From Loxodes magnus (taxonomy: Eukaryota; Ciliophora; Karyorelictea; Loxodida; Loxodidae): DNA of 64,000 nt. The notes under the pieces are model-generated. The model had not been told where the DNA came from, ran no database searches, and saw nothing but the letters and a program-made list of their open reading frames with translations. Each line of letters opens with the position of its first letter. The first letter of the stretch is position 1. Below, piece by piece: positions 1-10,430 of the stretch. The position numbers and the translations under genes are program-made. The DNA is taken from contig CAMPDV010000258.1 in NCBI GenBank assembly GCA_946699065.1, forward strand, positions 310,001 through 374,000, read 5' to 3'.

Positions 1-2
1 AA

Positions 3-353
3 AATTTGCAATTAGATTTTTCTGAATGTTCTTTAGAGCAAAATGATCCTAGAAAATTAAAAATACTTCTTAACTCTGAAATTGCTTTAATAAAGCTTTC
101 TAGTACTTTCATAAGAAACATTCTAGAATTAAAAAATGCGAGAAATATTTTTAGCAAGAAATATTTATTGATTTAATGTCCTTAGGACAAAGAAGCACGA
201 CTCTCTTTTTATTTAAATGAGTACTTTGGTATTTAAGCTATCCTCTTCTAGTGCTTCTCATCCAATTTGTATAATATGGCATTTCTAATATATTTGATCT
301 GTTTAATATGTTTTGCTTTAATTTTAAAAGCTAAACAAATTTAAATTCTTTGA
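3..353 (+). CDS. C-terminal part of a putative membrane protein (cut by window start)
   Basis: The frame starting at base 3 gives about 116 residues ending at UGA (351-353), with UAA/UAG as Gln. Composition is gene-like (SECSLEQNDPRKLKILLNSE), followed near the C-terminus by a hydrophobic segment (NMAFLIYLICLICFALIL) that would span a membrane and leave a short basic tail. The inverted copy at 28449-29000 extends upstream, so this is the 3' part of the same gene. At codon 5 the right-arm copy has UGA (Trp) where this copy has UUA (Leu). The family is not recognised. The downstream gene begins 410 bases later on the same strand. Confidence 0.5.
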
Positions 354-763
354 TTGTAAAATATGATGATAATTATAGTTATGAGTTAGAAGCTTTTACT
401 GATATTAAATTAAAGTAGCTTGTTAAGTGAAAAGAGGATTGAAGGCTTTACTTAGAGAAATCCCCTATTATTTAATTTTTTAAATCTATAGATAGTTAGA
501 ATTTCATTGATCTTCATATGAAGTTAAAGTCTTAATCAAGATTATTAATGTCTAATCACAAGCTTAAATCTAGACACCTTCTTAGAATATAAGTTTTAAG
601 AAATGGTTTTACCTTTTACTCATACCTATAGAGATAATGAGACTATTAAAATAATATATAAACTTACCTTTTAAAGTTATGTTTGATAAGCGTTACTTAA
701 TCTGCTTATATAAAGAGGGGAATTTCTATTTTATTTAAATTTCTTTACTTTTAAATTTTAAAA

Positions 764-1168
764 ATGAATAAGCTAAATGAGTCTGAAGAAAAGTCAGATA
801 AAAATTCATAATCTAATATATCTTAAGAAATTACAGACGCTATAAGACCTGAGTGTTTATAAATGGAGACGGATCCTTATATGTCTGCTAGACAAGAAAA
901 ATTATAGAAGGTGTGAAATAGTTTACATACTGAAAATAAAAATCTAGATATAGAAATTGCAAAAATAATGGAATAGAACAAACTTGAATTAAGAGATTAG
1001 AAGATATTAGATGAAGAGCAAGAACAAGAACAAGATATTCCTTTTATAGTAAAACTTTGCAGTATTATCTTCGTCGCATTCTGCTTTTTAGGTTTTTGTG
1101 TGGGAATTTATTTTTGGATTACTCTAGATGATGAAAATAAAGAAGTGGAGATAGACAAAGATAACTGA
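764..1168 (+). CDS. Small tail-anchored membrane protein, unknown family
   Basis: 134 residues from an ATG in an A-rich context to UGA. The N-terminal 90 or so residues are hydrophilic and glutamate/glutamine-rich, predicted helical or coiled coil (KIMEQNKLELRDQKILDEE). They are followed by one transmembrane segment at about residues 98-120 (FIVKLCSIIFVAFCFLGFCV) and a short acidic tail. This suggests a tail-anchored protein with a cytosolic coiled coil. One in-frame UGA near residue 51 reads as Trp (QKVWNSLHTE). The inverted copy in the right arm carries a one-base deletion, so only this copy is intact. No known domain is recognised. The stop choice is inferred, because UGA also encodes Trp here. 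Confidence 0.55.
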
Positions 1169-3293
1169 AATATTCTCAGGTAAATTTATAATGTTAATAA
1201 GTTTCTCTTAATTACTTTATATCAAACTATTTGTATATCACACTTAATAAAATAAAACAGGTTAATTTTAATTTTAAAACCTTTCTATAAAAACTTCTAA
1301 GAAAACTTTTAGTTCAAAATAACTCTAACTATTGATATATACGAAATTAAAGGCCTCGTAAATATGAAATACATAATATGTGCTGATTTTTTATACCGGT
1401 ATAAGTTATTATATCTACAAAGTTCTTAAAATAAACTAAAAGTGAATTTAGTACTTTAAATAATTTCTTTATTTTAAGAAGATTTAGCTTTCTAGGTAAA
1501 ATATAAAAGAGTAATAATGAAGTTTTAAAAGAGATTAAAGGATACTTGGAATTTAAGAATAAATGCTTAATGCTGTAAGATTAACTTATTAAATAAAAAT
1601 ATCTCCTTATTTATTTTAATTGAAAGATTCAGATTCATTAAAAAAATTTCAGTCGCAAATATTTATATTGTGAACTTGATTTCATCAACTTTGATATTAA
1701 AAAAAATAAAAATCTTTTTTTATAGTAACTTTAATACTAAAATACTTAATAACTTTTAATATCTATCAAGGTCTAACCTCTACTTTTATTGATTAATTTA
1801 GATTTTTATTTTGTTTAGTTAGAAAAAATCTGATTTTTATCTACTTTTGAATTTATGTCTTTATAGTAGATCTAGGTTCATTTTTGCATATATGATATAT
1901 AATATATCTTTAAAATTGCTTTATCCAGTATATTGTAAAAGCCTGCTTTTAACTTATTAATTATCTAATTTTTTTAAAAATATTTTATCATTATCAAATC
2001 ATTTTTCTCATCAATCTTTTAGAAAATTTAAAAAAATTAATCTTTAATTGTTGTCTAAAGCAATGATAAATCTGACATAATTTTATCTTTTTCCTAGCGA
2101 AATTATTTTGATTCAATCTACTATCTAAACGAATGCATGCAAGCATAGAATTAAATTATTTATAATTGGCTTCGAAATTTAATTTTTATGTTTAATTCTA
2201 ATTTCTTTAGACTTCATTAGTCTTTTCCTTCTCTTTTATTTCCTAAAATTCTTTTTATTTTAATTAATACTTGTATTATTAAGTATTTAATTGGCATCAT
2301 TTATTTAGATAGAAGGATTATTATAAACTTTTATTAGAAAATGAGCTATTATATTTAAGAACTTATTGATAATGAAATAATTATCGAATTTATACTCTAA
2401 AAAATACGCTTTTTCTAATTCCAATTTCCCTATATGTAGCTTTCTTAAATCCTTTAGCAAAATAAATGAAAAGTCTAAAAATATGATAAACTATTATATC
2501 TCACTTATTTTGTATTTATTTGATTCTTTCAAATATCATAATTTTATAGTTGTAATATTTTAGAATTAAAATATTACTAAAATCTCTTTTTTACCCAATA
2601 AACTAAACCCGAGGATGTTTTTCTATTTTTGAAAATTATAATGCCAAAACTATTTTAGCTCTATGCATTACCATATATATGCTTTAATATCATAATTATT
2701 AGACAATATAGTTTCTTTATTAATAGTTAAAAAGATCATGAAAGCTATTAAATAATTATATAGTAGCAGCTAAAAATTAAATAGATATGAATGATCAAGT
2801 TGCAAATATAGTATTTGAAGGCTGAAATAGTCCAATTTCTTATTATTTTTTCCAGGATAAAACTTATAAACTATCTTAAATGATAAATAAGTTTCATTAT
2901 TGTCATGAAAGGCTTTATTTATCTTGTAATGGTTTAAATATTAGGCTTCAATTGTTAAAATGAAATAGCACTAATAAATTAATTTTAAAGGATAGAAGTT
3001 GATTATTAAGATTCAAATAAAAAGGTATGTATTTTAAAGCTAGAAACTTACTAAATTTTTTTCAATAATATAAGCTTAAAATAAATATTTTAAAAAAGAT
3101 TAATTTTTTATATTAAATTGACTAGAACAAAAGTTTCTTTATCATGATGTGAAAAAATAAAGCAAATATTAAATTTTTTTATTTTAATCATACTAATAAA
3201 TAAAAATATACTCTTTACCATATTTTTTGAATATACTTATTATATTCAATTTATTCATTTAACTATAAAAAATATTCTACACAATACTTGTAA
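1169..3293. other. Gene-poor AT-rich stretch
   Basis: No frame stands out by composition on either strand. The sequence is homopolymer-rich and is mirrored at 25509-27632 with more indels than the coding parts of the arms. I see no RNA gene or clear regulatory site. Confidence 0.5.
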
Positions 3294-3377
3294 GCATGTG
3301 TGGCCGAGCGGTCCAAGGCGCTAGACTCAAGTTCTAGTGGGAGAAATCCCGCGTGAGTTCAAATCTCTCCGCATGCA
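3294..3377 (+). tRNA. tRNA-Leu(CAA), one T-stem mismatch
   Basis: 84 nt class II tRNA with acceptor GCATGTG/CGCATGC and discriminator A. The anticodon stem CTAGA/TCTAG encloses loop CTCAAGT, giving anticodon CAA at 3328-3330. There is a long variable arm and no intron. A T run directly follows and can serve as the pol III terminator. The T stem reads GTGAG/CTCTC, with one mismatch at 3368, while the right-arm copy has a perfect GTGAG/CTCAC. This copy may therefore be impaired. Confidence 0.9.
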
Positions 3378-3517
3378 TTTTTAAATAATTTTTAATTTAA
3401 ATTAAAATATTTAGACCTAATAGCATTATATTAGACTATTTTATGCTAATAAACTAACTGAAACATTTTTATAAGTTTATAATCTAAAAATTTATTTTTC
3501 AAACTTACAAAAAAAAG

Positions 3518-3578
3518 CGATTCTACATAGATTTGAACTCAATTTTGGGCTCACGTGCTGACCCTACATCATAGAGCC
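3518..3578 (-). pseudogene. tRNA-Arg(ACG) pseudogene lacking its anticodon
   Basis: Homologous to the intact 71 nt tRNA-Arg at 25215-25285 but only 61 nt long. A 9 nt deletion removes part of the anticodon stem and the whole anticodon region (CGTGAGCCC replaces the intact stretch), and one further base is lost. The T and acceptor stems also carry substitutions. The same 9 nt deletion occurs in the copy at 57559-57620. Confidence 0.9.
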
Positions 3579-3639
3579 TCTTATTATTTATCTACTTAAT
3601 ATACTCTTAACTTATTTAGAAAATATATTAGATATAAAA

Positions 3640-3723
3640 TGGCAGCTGTGGGATTCGAACCCACGCGCACTAGTGTGCAACAGATCTTAAGTCTGTCTCC
3701 TTAACCGACTCGGACAAACTGCC
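3640..3723 (-). tRNA. tRNA-Leu(UAA)
   Basis: 84 nt class II tRNA with acceptor GGCAGTT/AGCTGCC and discriminator A. Anticodon stem ACAGA/TCTGT encloses loop CTTAAGA, giving anticodon UAA. The T-arm is GTGGGTTCGAATCCCAC. There is no intron, and a T run follows on the transcribed strand. Identical by eye to the copies at 25070 and 57414. Confidence 0.95.
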
Positions 3724-4279
3724 TTAGATTTACTCTTACTGACTTATTATAAACTACTATAACCTTTAGTTTAATTATTATAAATAGACTAAATAGCTTT
3801 GTTTCTTATTTCTAAATAAGCAAGGACTTTTAAAATAAAATAGGTTCTATCTATTTTAGTTATAAACTTAATAAACTAAATGTTTATATTTTTAAATATC
3901 TTCTATTTATTAATAGGAATAACTATAACTGTTAATCTTAACTAAATATTGAATTAATATAAGTTTCTAACTAACTACTTGATAAATAATAATTTCTAGG
4001 TTTATCTTTTTAAATAATAGTGAATGATATTTGTTTAGTTGATTTAATCTAATTGTTCATATTCTTTCAAAATAAATGATTATATATTAGTTTGATTATT
4101 AGCTAAATTATCTAAACCATTGTATTAAAGCTAAATAATTTCTATATACTCTTTTTATTCCTTGTATTACTGCAAAGCTTAGTTGTAAGCATTATAGTAA
4201 TATATTTAATTATCTCTTTTAACTTGATATTTCATTAATTCTTTTATTTCTACATAAGGATTCTAAAATTTATTATTAA
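3724..4279. other. Intergenic AT-rich stretch upstream of the GTPase gene
   Basis: No coding or RNA signal seen. It lies between a divergently read tRNA-Leu and the GTPase gene and is conserved in the right arm (24514-25069), so it should contain the GTPase promoter. No element can be named. Confidence 0.4.
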
Positions 4280-5374
4280 ATGCAGATTAATTACTAGTAG
4301 TACCCTTCCTTTTCAATTATTACCATTGGATATCATGGATCTGCCAAAAGTACTCTTCTCAACTGCTTATCCTTAGGATCTCATTAAGATCACGAAAAAC
4401 TCTTTATAGAAAACGAAGGATTTGACAGTAAAGCAAGTGGTTTATCTAATGTAATAAGCAACTGAAAAAGAAGAAAAGAAGCTCCTTTAATTTAGTTTAT
4501 TGATACTCCTGGATTTAGTGGTATTGAAGAAAATGATAAAGAAGTAATAACTTAAATTAGTAATTGCTTAAGCTAACTTAATGAGGGAATAAGCATCGTA
4601 CTTTTATGTATTTCAGCAGAGAGAGAAAATATACCTTAAAACTTTAGTTGAAACATGATACAGTTAGAAGAAGTTTTAAATAGATGTAACATCAAATATG
4701 TAAAAGTATGCTTCACTAAAATGGACATGCTTTCTTAATAAGAAAGCTATAACATTTTTTAGACTCTTGTCTAATAAATGTTCACAACTATTTAGTAAAT
4801 TATGAGTGTAAAAGTTAGCTAAAAAATAATATTTTATAAGCATAAATTAGAAGATGATGGACTAGATTAATTGCTATAAGAAATGCTAGGATATTAAGAA
4901 CAAAACTAAGTCATTACAAGCGTTAACATCTAAACATAACAAGCAACATAAAAGTCTAACTTATATGAGTAAAACTAAAATTAGACAGTGGAGTTACAAC
5001 AAAGTTATAGCACTAATTCGTAAGAAGAAAGTAAAGAATATTTAGATTTGAAAGCATAAATGAAAGAACTATTTGATATGTAGAATAAATTGACAGCAGA
5101 CTATGCTAAAGAAATACAATAATTGCCACTAACTATTACTTTGGAGTAATTTCAATAAAGAGTAGAAAAGTTTTAGCAAGAAAACTAATAAATTAAGATG
5201 TAGTAAATTAGACTGATTGAGAAAATACAAAATGAGGATTCTTAGTAATTAGAAGATATGTTTTAGAGGTATAAATGATTATAGGAATAAGAAGTGTAAC
5301 TTTACAAATAGCTAGAAGAGTAAAGTAAACAATTTTCTTAAATCTAGCAAACAAATAGTGGTAATTATGAGTGA
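4280..5374 (+). CDS. AIG1/GIMA-like GTPase with C-terminal coiled coil (left-arm copy)
   Basis: 364 residues. The start ATG at 4280 precedes a beta strand and P-loop (SIITIGYHGSAKST, G1 at residues 17-25). G3 is DTPG at about residue 75 (QFIDTPGFSG) and the G4-like motif TKMD is at about 146 (VCFTKMDML). The order and spacing fit the AIG1 branch of TRAFAC GTPases, which bind GTP and often assemble on membranes. The C-terminal ~170 residues are Gln/Glu/Lys-rich and predicted coiled coil, as in other AIG1 proteins. In-frame UGA codons read as Trp at residue 62 (ISNWKRR) and at two later sites. Stop UGA is 5372-5374. The copy at 23419-24513 has the same length and frame. The biological role here is unknown. 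Confidence 0.8.
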
Positions 5375-5448
5375 GATTAAAAGAAATAAACATAGATACT
5401 CTAAATTATTTTAAGTGATCTTAATAAAAATAAAGCTAATAGTTATAA

Positions 5449-5958
5449 ATAAATAAATAAATTTGATTATAGAGCGCGTAGCACTCTCATTGATGCGCAG
5501 CTCTTTAAAAAAAATGTTTTATACTGACAAGAATGTTTGTTACTGATAAAATTATCAGATACTGGTAGACCTTGTTCAATACTGGTATAATTATTCAGTA
5601 CTGATAAAAATGTTCAATACTGATATAATTTAAGAATATTCGTAATATTTTCTACTTGTTGGAGGTCCAAGGACATGGCAGGATTGTGTCTCATTGCATC
5701 ACCAAAGCAGAGGACGACATGTGTCAATTATGGGTACTTAAATTCCCACCTCTGATGAAGCTCGCAAAAATAATTTCCTTTTATTTCCAGAATTACAAAC
5801 TGAAATAAGCAAGTGCCGAAGGTCAAATTAACAGATGTCTCGAGGCCAAGCCAAAGCAGAGGAAGACATAAAATCGATTATGGGTACTTAACTTTCCCAA
5901 CCTCCTATGAAGATGTCCCTTGTTATTCACCTTCGAACAACTATGGGGGTTTTTAAAA
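5449..5958 (-). mobile_element. Dimeric SINE-like repeat, copy 1
   Basis: About 510 bp, sense on the minus strand. Layout in the sense direction is a 5' start at CCGCC/ATAGTTGTTCGAAGG, then two related ~80 nt monomers each containing AAGTACCCATAAT and CCTCTGCTTTGG. Next come six 19-21 bp units of the type TCAGTAYTGAACATTTT, a conserved 3' block (AAAGAGCTGCGC) and an ATTT-rich tail. The matching position in the right arm also has a copy, so insertion preceded the arm duplication. Confidence 0.75.
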
Positions 5959-6849
5959 ATATATAATAATTATTCTATTTTTTAATTGATAAACTAGTTA
6001 AATTAAAATTAATCTCATTCTTTCATAAATGTAAGCTAATAGTTAAAATTAAATAAAGAAAGAAATTAATAAAAAGCTTAATACTTACAAATTTATAATA
6101 TTAAGCAAAAAATTGGTAACTTTGGTATAAAAAATTAAAAAAATAAATAAACCTAGAAGATGATCCACTGATTTCCATATACTTTAACTCCTTTTAATTA
6201 ATTTTTTTTATTGTATAATATAATAATTTGTAATTGGACTCACTTATTTAATATATTAATAAATAAAATAAATTAAGCATATTTAATGGTAATAAAATAA
6301 TTTTTGATTAATGAGAAATAAACTAAAGAGATTTATAGCTAAAAGCTATTTTACTTTTTCAGTAAACTTTAACTTTAGCTATTGAATTTTAATTAAGAAA
6401 TAGAGTATATAATTTGTAATAAGTATTAGTAAAATGAAAATATAAGAATATTTGTAAATTTTATATCAAGCATAACCTAAAAATATCTAGTAGAAATATT
6501 AAAAACTCTAAATTTATTCATCAGCTATACAATTATTTAACTACCAAAAAAAACAAAAAATAGATATATAATAGCAGCTTTTTATAAAACTAATTAAGTT
6601 TAAAATCTAAAATTTTGCTAAATTTTTACTAAATTTTAAATATTTTTAACATTTTCTCTAAATATCAAAATTAAAAGGTAAATTTAGAATATTATGAAAT
6701 AAATTTTTGAGTGTTATTTCAGAAAAAAATAATAAACAATATTTATAAGCAAACTATTTTCAATTTTTTAATATCATCATAAATAATAAAATGGCTAATG
6801 TTTATCTTAGAAAACAAATTTAAATAGCTCATATAGATTTTGTTCATAA

Positions 6850-7440
6850 ATGATGAACGAGATGGAAGAATAGAGTAGTGAAATAAAAAAGGAAAAAAGA
6901 TAGAGAAGTAAAGATGAAGTTATTCAGATATTAACTAACTAATATATCTAACCTAAATAATTAAAAAAAACAGTAAAGTAGACTTAAAATATAAAGATAA
7001 TAAGGTAAATATAGGAAATATTTTCTATGCTAAACTAGAATCATAAGCAAAAAATTTAAATTTTAAAGCTGCTATGTGAAGAATTTTCCATAGGTCTGTC
7101 AACATTTTATTATTATGAAAAATAAATTGAAGAAGGAAAAAATTTGAATTTTGACTTTGAGAAGCATGGCTAATAAAAAATAGCTTTTTTAGCAAAATAT
7201 AATAAAATAAGTAGATAAGCTATATAAAATTTTATAAAAGAGCAAGAAGAATAAGATTTAAATTAATTAGACACAAATTAAGCCTTTCAACGCATTAAAA
7301 AATGTTAGTTGGAAAGTGGCCATGAAGATTGTTGCTTTAATAATCCTAATGTAAGTATAAACAAACAAGATAAAATTAAAGAAATTATACAATTAGTCAA
7401 TAGAAAGTAATAAACTTTTTAACACATATTTTCCTTTTGA
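6850..7440 (+). CDS. Putative helix-turn-helix protein, possibly a transposase N-terminal remnant
   Basis: 196 residues from ATG-ATG at 6850 to UGA. The first ~70 residues are charged and Gln-rich. The middle (LLCEEFSIGLSTFYYYEKQI) resembles a helix-turn-helix of the kind found at the start of IS630/Tc1-type transposases or regulators. A Cys/His-containing stretch follows (ESGHEDCCFNNPN). A good 5' splice-like GTAAGT occurs after codon FNNPN, so the 3' part could be intronic. No DDE catalytic domain is visible downstream. The copy near 59445 begins inside this HTH region, so only this copy could be complete. Family assignment is tentative. Confidence 0.35.
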
Positions 7441-8227
7441 TAAATCTGCTGTTCAGAACACTAAAAATATTTTAAAGTTTCTCATATTATCATTTTAACA
7501 TGATATTTTGATTTTTGCGTTTAAAACGATATCGATATTTATCAAAGCAAAGGTATTTAATTTCAAAATATCATATTACTTAAGATAAGTATTAATCTAA
7601 GTTCTTTAGAATATATTCATAAATATTAATATTTTCCCTTTTCAGCTAATTTTTTCTTCTAAGCAAATCAAAATTGATTTAAACTATTTATTTAAAGATA
7701 AACTAAATTGTTAGAGAAGGCTTGAATTTCATTAAATTAGTTTTTATTTGATTATTCTATTTTTTCTTTAGTAATTCTGTCCTTATTAATTAAAGACTAT
7801 TTAGCTTCGACTCTATAAAAATTACATTAGCTAATAAAGTCTAAATTTATACTTCTATTGATATAAATTTATCCTTATTTTTAGTCTTTAATATATTTAA
7901 AAGTAAAGTCTTATCACTAGAGATTTTCTTTAATTTTATTTAACTTAAATGGTTACTTACTCCTTACTCATTTTAAAATTAGATTACTTCATTTGAAAAT
8001 AAATATAATGCTATTAAGTAATTAACTACTTCTATAGTAAAACAAAGAGAAACCTGCTTACATACATTTCGAACAGATTTACCTTCAATTCCAAAAATAA
8101 ATAATTATGCAAATTATACTAATTCTCTTAATAATATCTATAACTACTATTATTTAGCTTGCTGATTTGAGATGGAAATAAGAGTCATAAATATAAAAGG
8201 TTTTATTTATAAATTTGATATTTAGAG
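7441..8227. other. AT-rich stretch between small genes
   Basis: Frames are open because UGA is rare, but composition is dominated by Leu/Ile/Phe/Gln/Lys codons, and I see no convincing protein. It is present nearly unchanged at 59793-60578. Confidence 0.4.
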
Positions 8228-8854
8228 ATGAGTTAATAAAAGAACTTAAACTAAACACTACAAAGTTTAATTGCTCAATCTTATAAAAATATTTGTGTAG
8301 TAAGAAATTATTCTGCTGATGGAGATATTTAGACTAAAATATCTAGCAATTTATTAAATATATTTACATTTAGAATATATATTAGAAATCAATTAAAAGA
8401 ATGGGTTTGTTAGAGTTTTTCTTAGTAAAGTATATGGTATATATGTTTCAGTGTCATGTGGAGATATTAAGATTTTCTTTTCATAAATCTAAGGAGATTT
8501 AGAATTCATAATCTACATGATAAAAAGCTGAATTTATTTGTGAATAATTGAATGGGTGCTAAAGAAGAGAAGTTTTATTAATTAGGATACCTAGAGAACT
8601 AAATTAGTAATTTACTTTAGCATTTTAATAAGAGCTTACTAAATCTCGTCTTAGCATTATTAATTATAGACTTATTTTGCAAATATAAGAGAGATAGCAA
8701 CTATTGTTTAATATCTTTGAATGATCATATGACTATTTATTTAATTCACTTTTAAGAAATTTTATTTTACATTTATTTCTTTATTTCTAAATTATTTCTT
8801 TTTACAATATAAAAGCAATATTTAAAGATTCTGGGTATTAACGTATAAAAATGA
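8228..8854 (+). CDS. Hypothetical protein, overlaps next start by ATGA
   Basis: 208 residues starting MSQQKNLNQT. The part between about residues 85 and 165 has a gene-like mix of charged and hydrophobic residues (FVNNWMGAKEEKFYQLGYLE, with Trp from UGA) and a hydrophobic helix (LLNLVLALLIIDLF). The terminal UGA overlaps the ATG of the next frame as ATGA, an arrangement unusual in a nuclear genome. The two frames may instead be exons of one gene, or this one may be spurious. The copy at 60579-61205 keeps the same length. No family recognised. Confidence 0.35.
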
Positions 8855-9795
8855 GTTTTGAGGAAAGTAATACAAGTTGGCTCGATGAATTGCTCACAAA
8901 TCCATATAAATAAGCTGAAGAAACCTCTTGGCTTTATAGTAATACACTAAATCAAGGTAGTCCTGTTGTCGAGATTTATTCGGATTAATAAATTTATTAG
9001 GAACGTTAAACAAGCAAATATCTTGGACGCTAAAAAAGAAATTCCAATCTAGATGTGTTAGAAGAAACATGAAATCAACCTAATTTCGACACTCATTTTA
9101 TAAAGCTTTCTGAAGAATTAAAAATAAATTTACAGAAAATATTGGTTGAAGAAGATAAAGAGTACTAACTCTTCAAGGCAATGTATGCCGAGAAATTAGA
9201 AGAAAATGAACAATTAAAGAAAATAAACTTCTTTACAAAAAAATTTGCTGAAGGTATTTCGGAAGATCAAATAAAAAAGTAGAAAAAAGAAGGTAAATAT
9301 AGCATTAGTTAATCTGTAGTCTTTTATAATAAAGAAAAAGAAAAAGATTGGGAACCAACAAATAAAATTAACGTTTTTAAGTCTCTTCTTAGCTATTTTA
9401 AATTAGGAGCAATTTTATACTCTAGATCTTGGGATAGCCTAAGACGTGAGTACGTGAAACGTATGTACTTATAAACTTTAAAATTAAGAAAAGAAGGATA
9501 GAATAATGAATATATTCTATAATAACTTAAAGAAGAAAGGGACAACACAAATAAAAAAGTAAGATTAAATAATTATTTACTCGCTTTTATTGTTTATGGC
9601 AGTGAATTTTATGCTAGTTTTGGATTTTACGAAGTTCTGAAAAGTTTACAAAGATACAAGGAGTAGAACTAAGATTAATTTATTAAAGGTGTATTTGAGA
9701 TTATTGCCTAAAATTGTAAAAAGAATTGGATTAAAGAATTTCAAGAGCAGCCCGAGAAAGCCAGAAAGAAATAGAAAATCTAATAATTTTTATGA
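8851..9795 (+). CDS. Conserved duplicated cytosolic protein, unknown family
   Basis: 314 residues beginning MSFEESNTSW, with ATG preceded by TAAAA. Charged and well-mixed composition throughout supports a real gene, for example KLSEELKINLQKILVEEDKE and RSWDSLRREYVKRMYL. There is no signal peptide or membrane segment, and a helical bundle is likely. UGA at codon 74 reads as Trp (EETWNQP) and is conserved in the second copy. The stop UGA at 9793-9795 is followed by a switch to low-complexity DNA. The copy at 61202-62146 has the same length. Codon 106 is UAA (Gln) here and UGA (Trp) there. Function unknown. Confidence 0.6.
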
Positions 9796-10104
9796 ACAAC
9801 TTTTGTTTAATTTTAATATTCTAGTTACATAAAATAAAATATAAAAGGCTTCATAGCAACATTTTTATTTATAAGATAAGTCTATCTCTATTTTTAACAA
9901 GAATGAACTCTTTAATTTTGTTTATATTTTACAAGAGTTTTAAGTTTAACTGTATATTATTGGTATGGTAATATAGAAACAAAGTTTCTTAGCTAAAGTT
10001 ATATTTAAATTATGTATTTTATATACAGTTATATAACTTTTTTAAAATATTTAACAAGAAATAATTAAAATCCTCAATTATTTCAAACTTAGCAGCTTTT
10101 GGAG

Positions 10105-10430
10105 AAGATTAAGATATTACTATATTCAAATTTAAGTTAATATTTCCCAATAAATATCACCTTAGAAAACATTTTTCTAGCATCTTTATAAAACAGCAAT
10201 GAAAAGCCATAACTAAGAATAGGAATTCTTGTTAATAGAGCTAAATATTAAGGAAAATATTAATTTAGTAAAAATTAAGATAAACTATTATATAGGATTA
10301 ATTTTAGCTAAATTAGATAATTTAACGAAATTTTTCTTTTATTGCTTGGAAATTAAGTCACACATAAGTTTGGTTGATTAGACAAAATATCAAAAAAGAG
10401 AAGACTTTCTAAGCTTTGACTTTAAATAAG
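10105..10430 (-). pseudogene. Degenerate fragment of the OSCA/TMEM63-like gene
   Basis: The plus-strand text aligns with 14650-14950 of the channel gene: AATAGGAATTC with its flanks, TTTCCCA...AATA upstream, and GGATAAAATATCAAAAAA-like text downstream. It therefore derives from the transmembrane region around LYSTGIPILNFCVFG. Many indels and lost codons make it a relic. A copy of this relic lies at about 62458-62790. Borders are approximate. Confidence 0.55.

Larger units (their letters stand above)
1..6772. repeat. Left arm of giant inverted repeat (block A, inverted)
   Basis: Reverse complement of 21992-28801 with scattered substitutions and small indels, estimated by eye at well over 90% identity. 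The first bases of the window already match the right arm, so this arm may continue upstream. It contains, in order, a gene tail, a tail-anchored protein, tRNA-Leu(CAA), a damaged tRNA-Arg, tRNA-Leu(UAA), a GTPase gene and a SINE-like repeat. The inner border lies near 6772, where homology to about 21992 stops. Confidence 0.9.

Noticed and set aside
5208-5393. 61-residue minus-strand frame, repeated at 23400-23585
   Set aside because: Antisense of the coiled-coil end of the GTPase gene in both arms.
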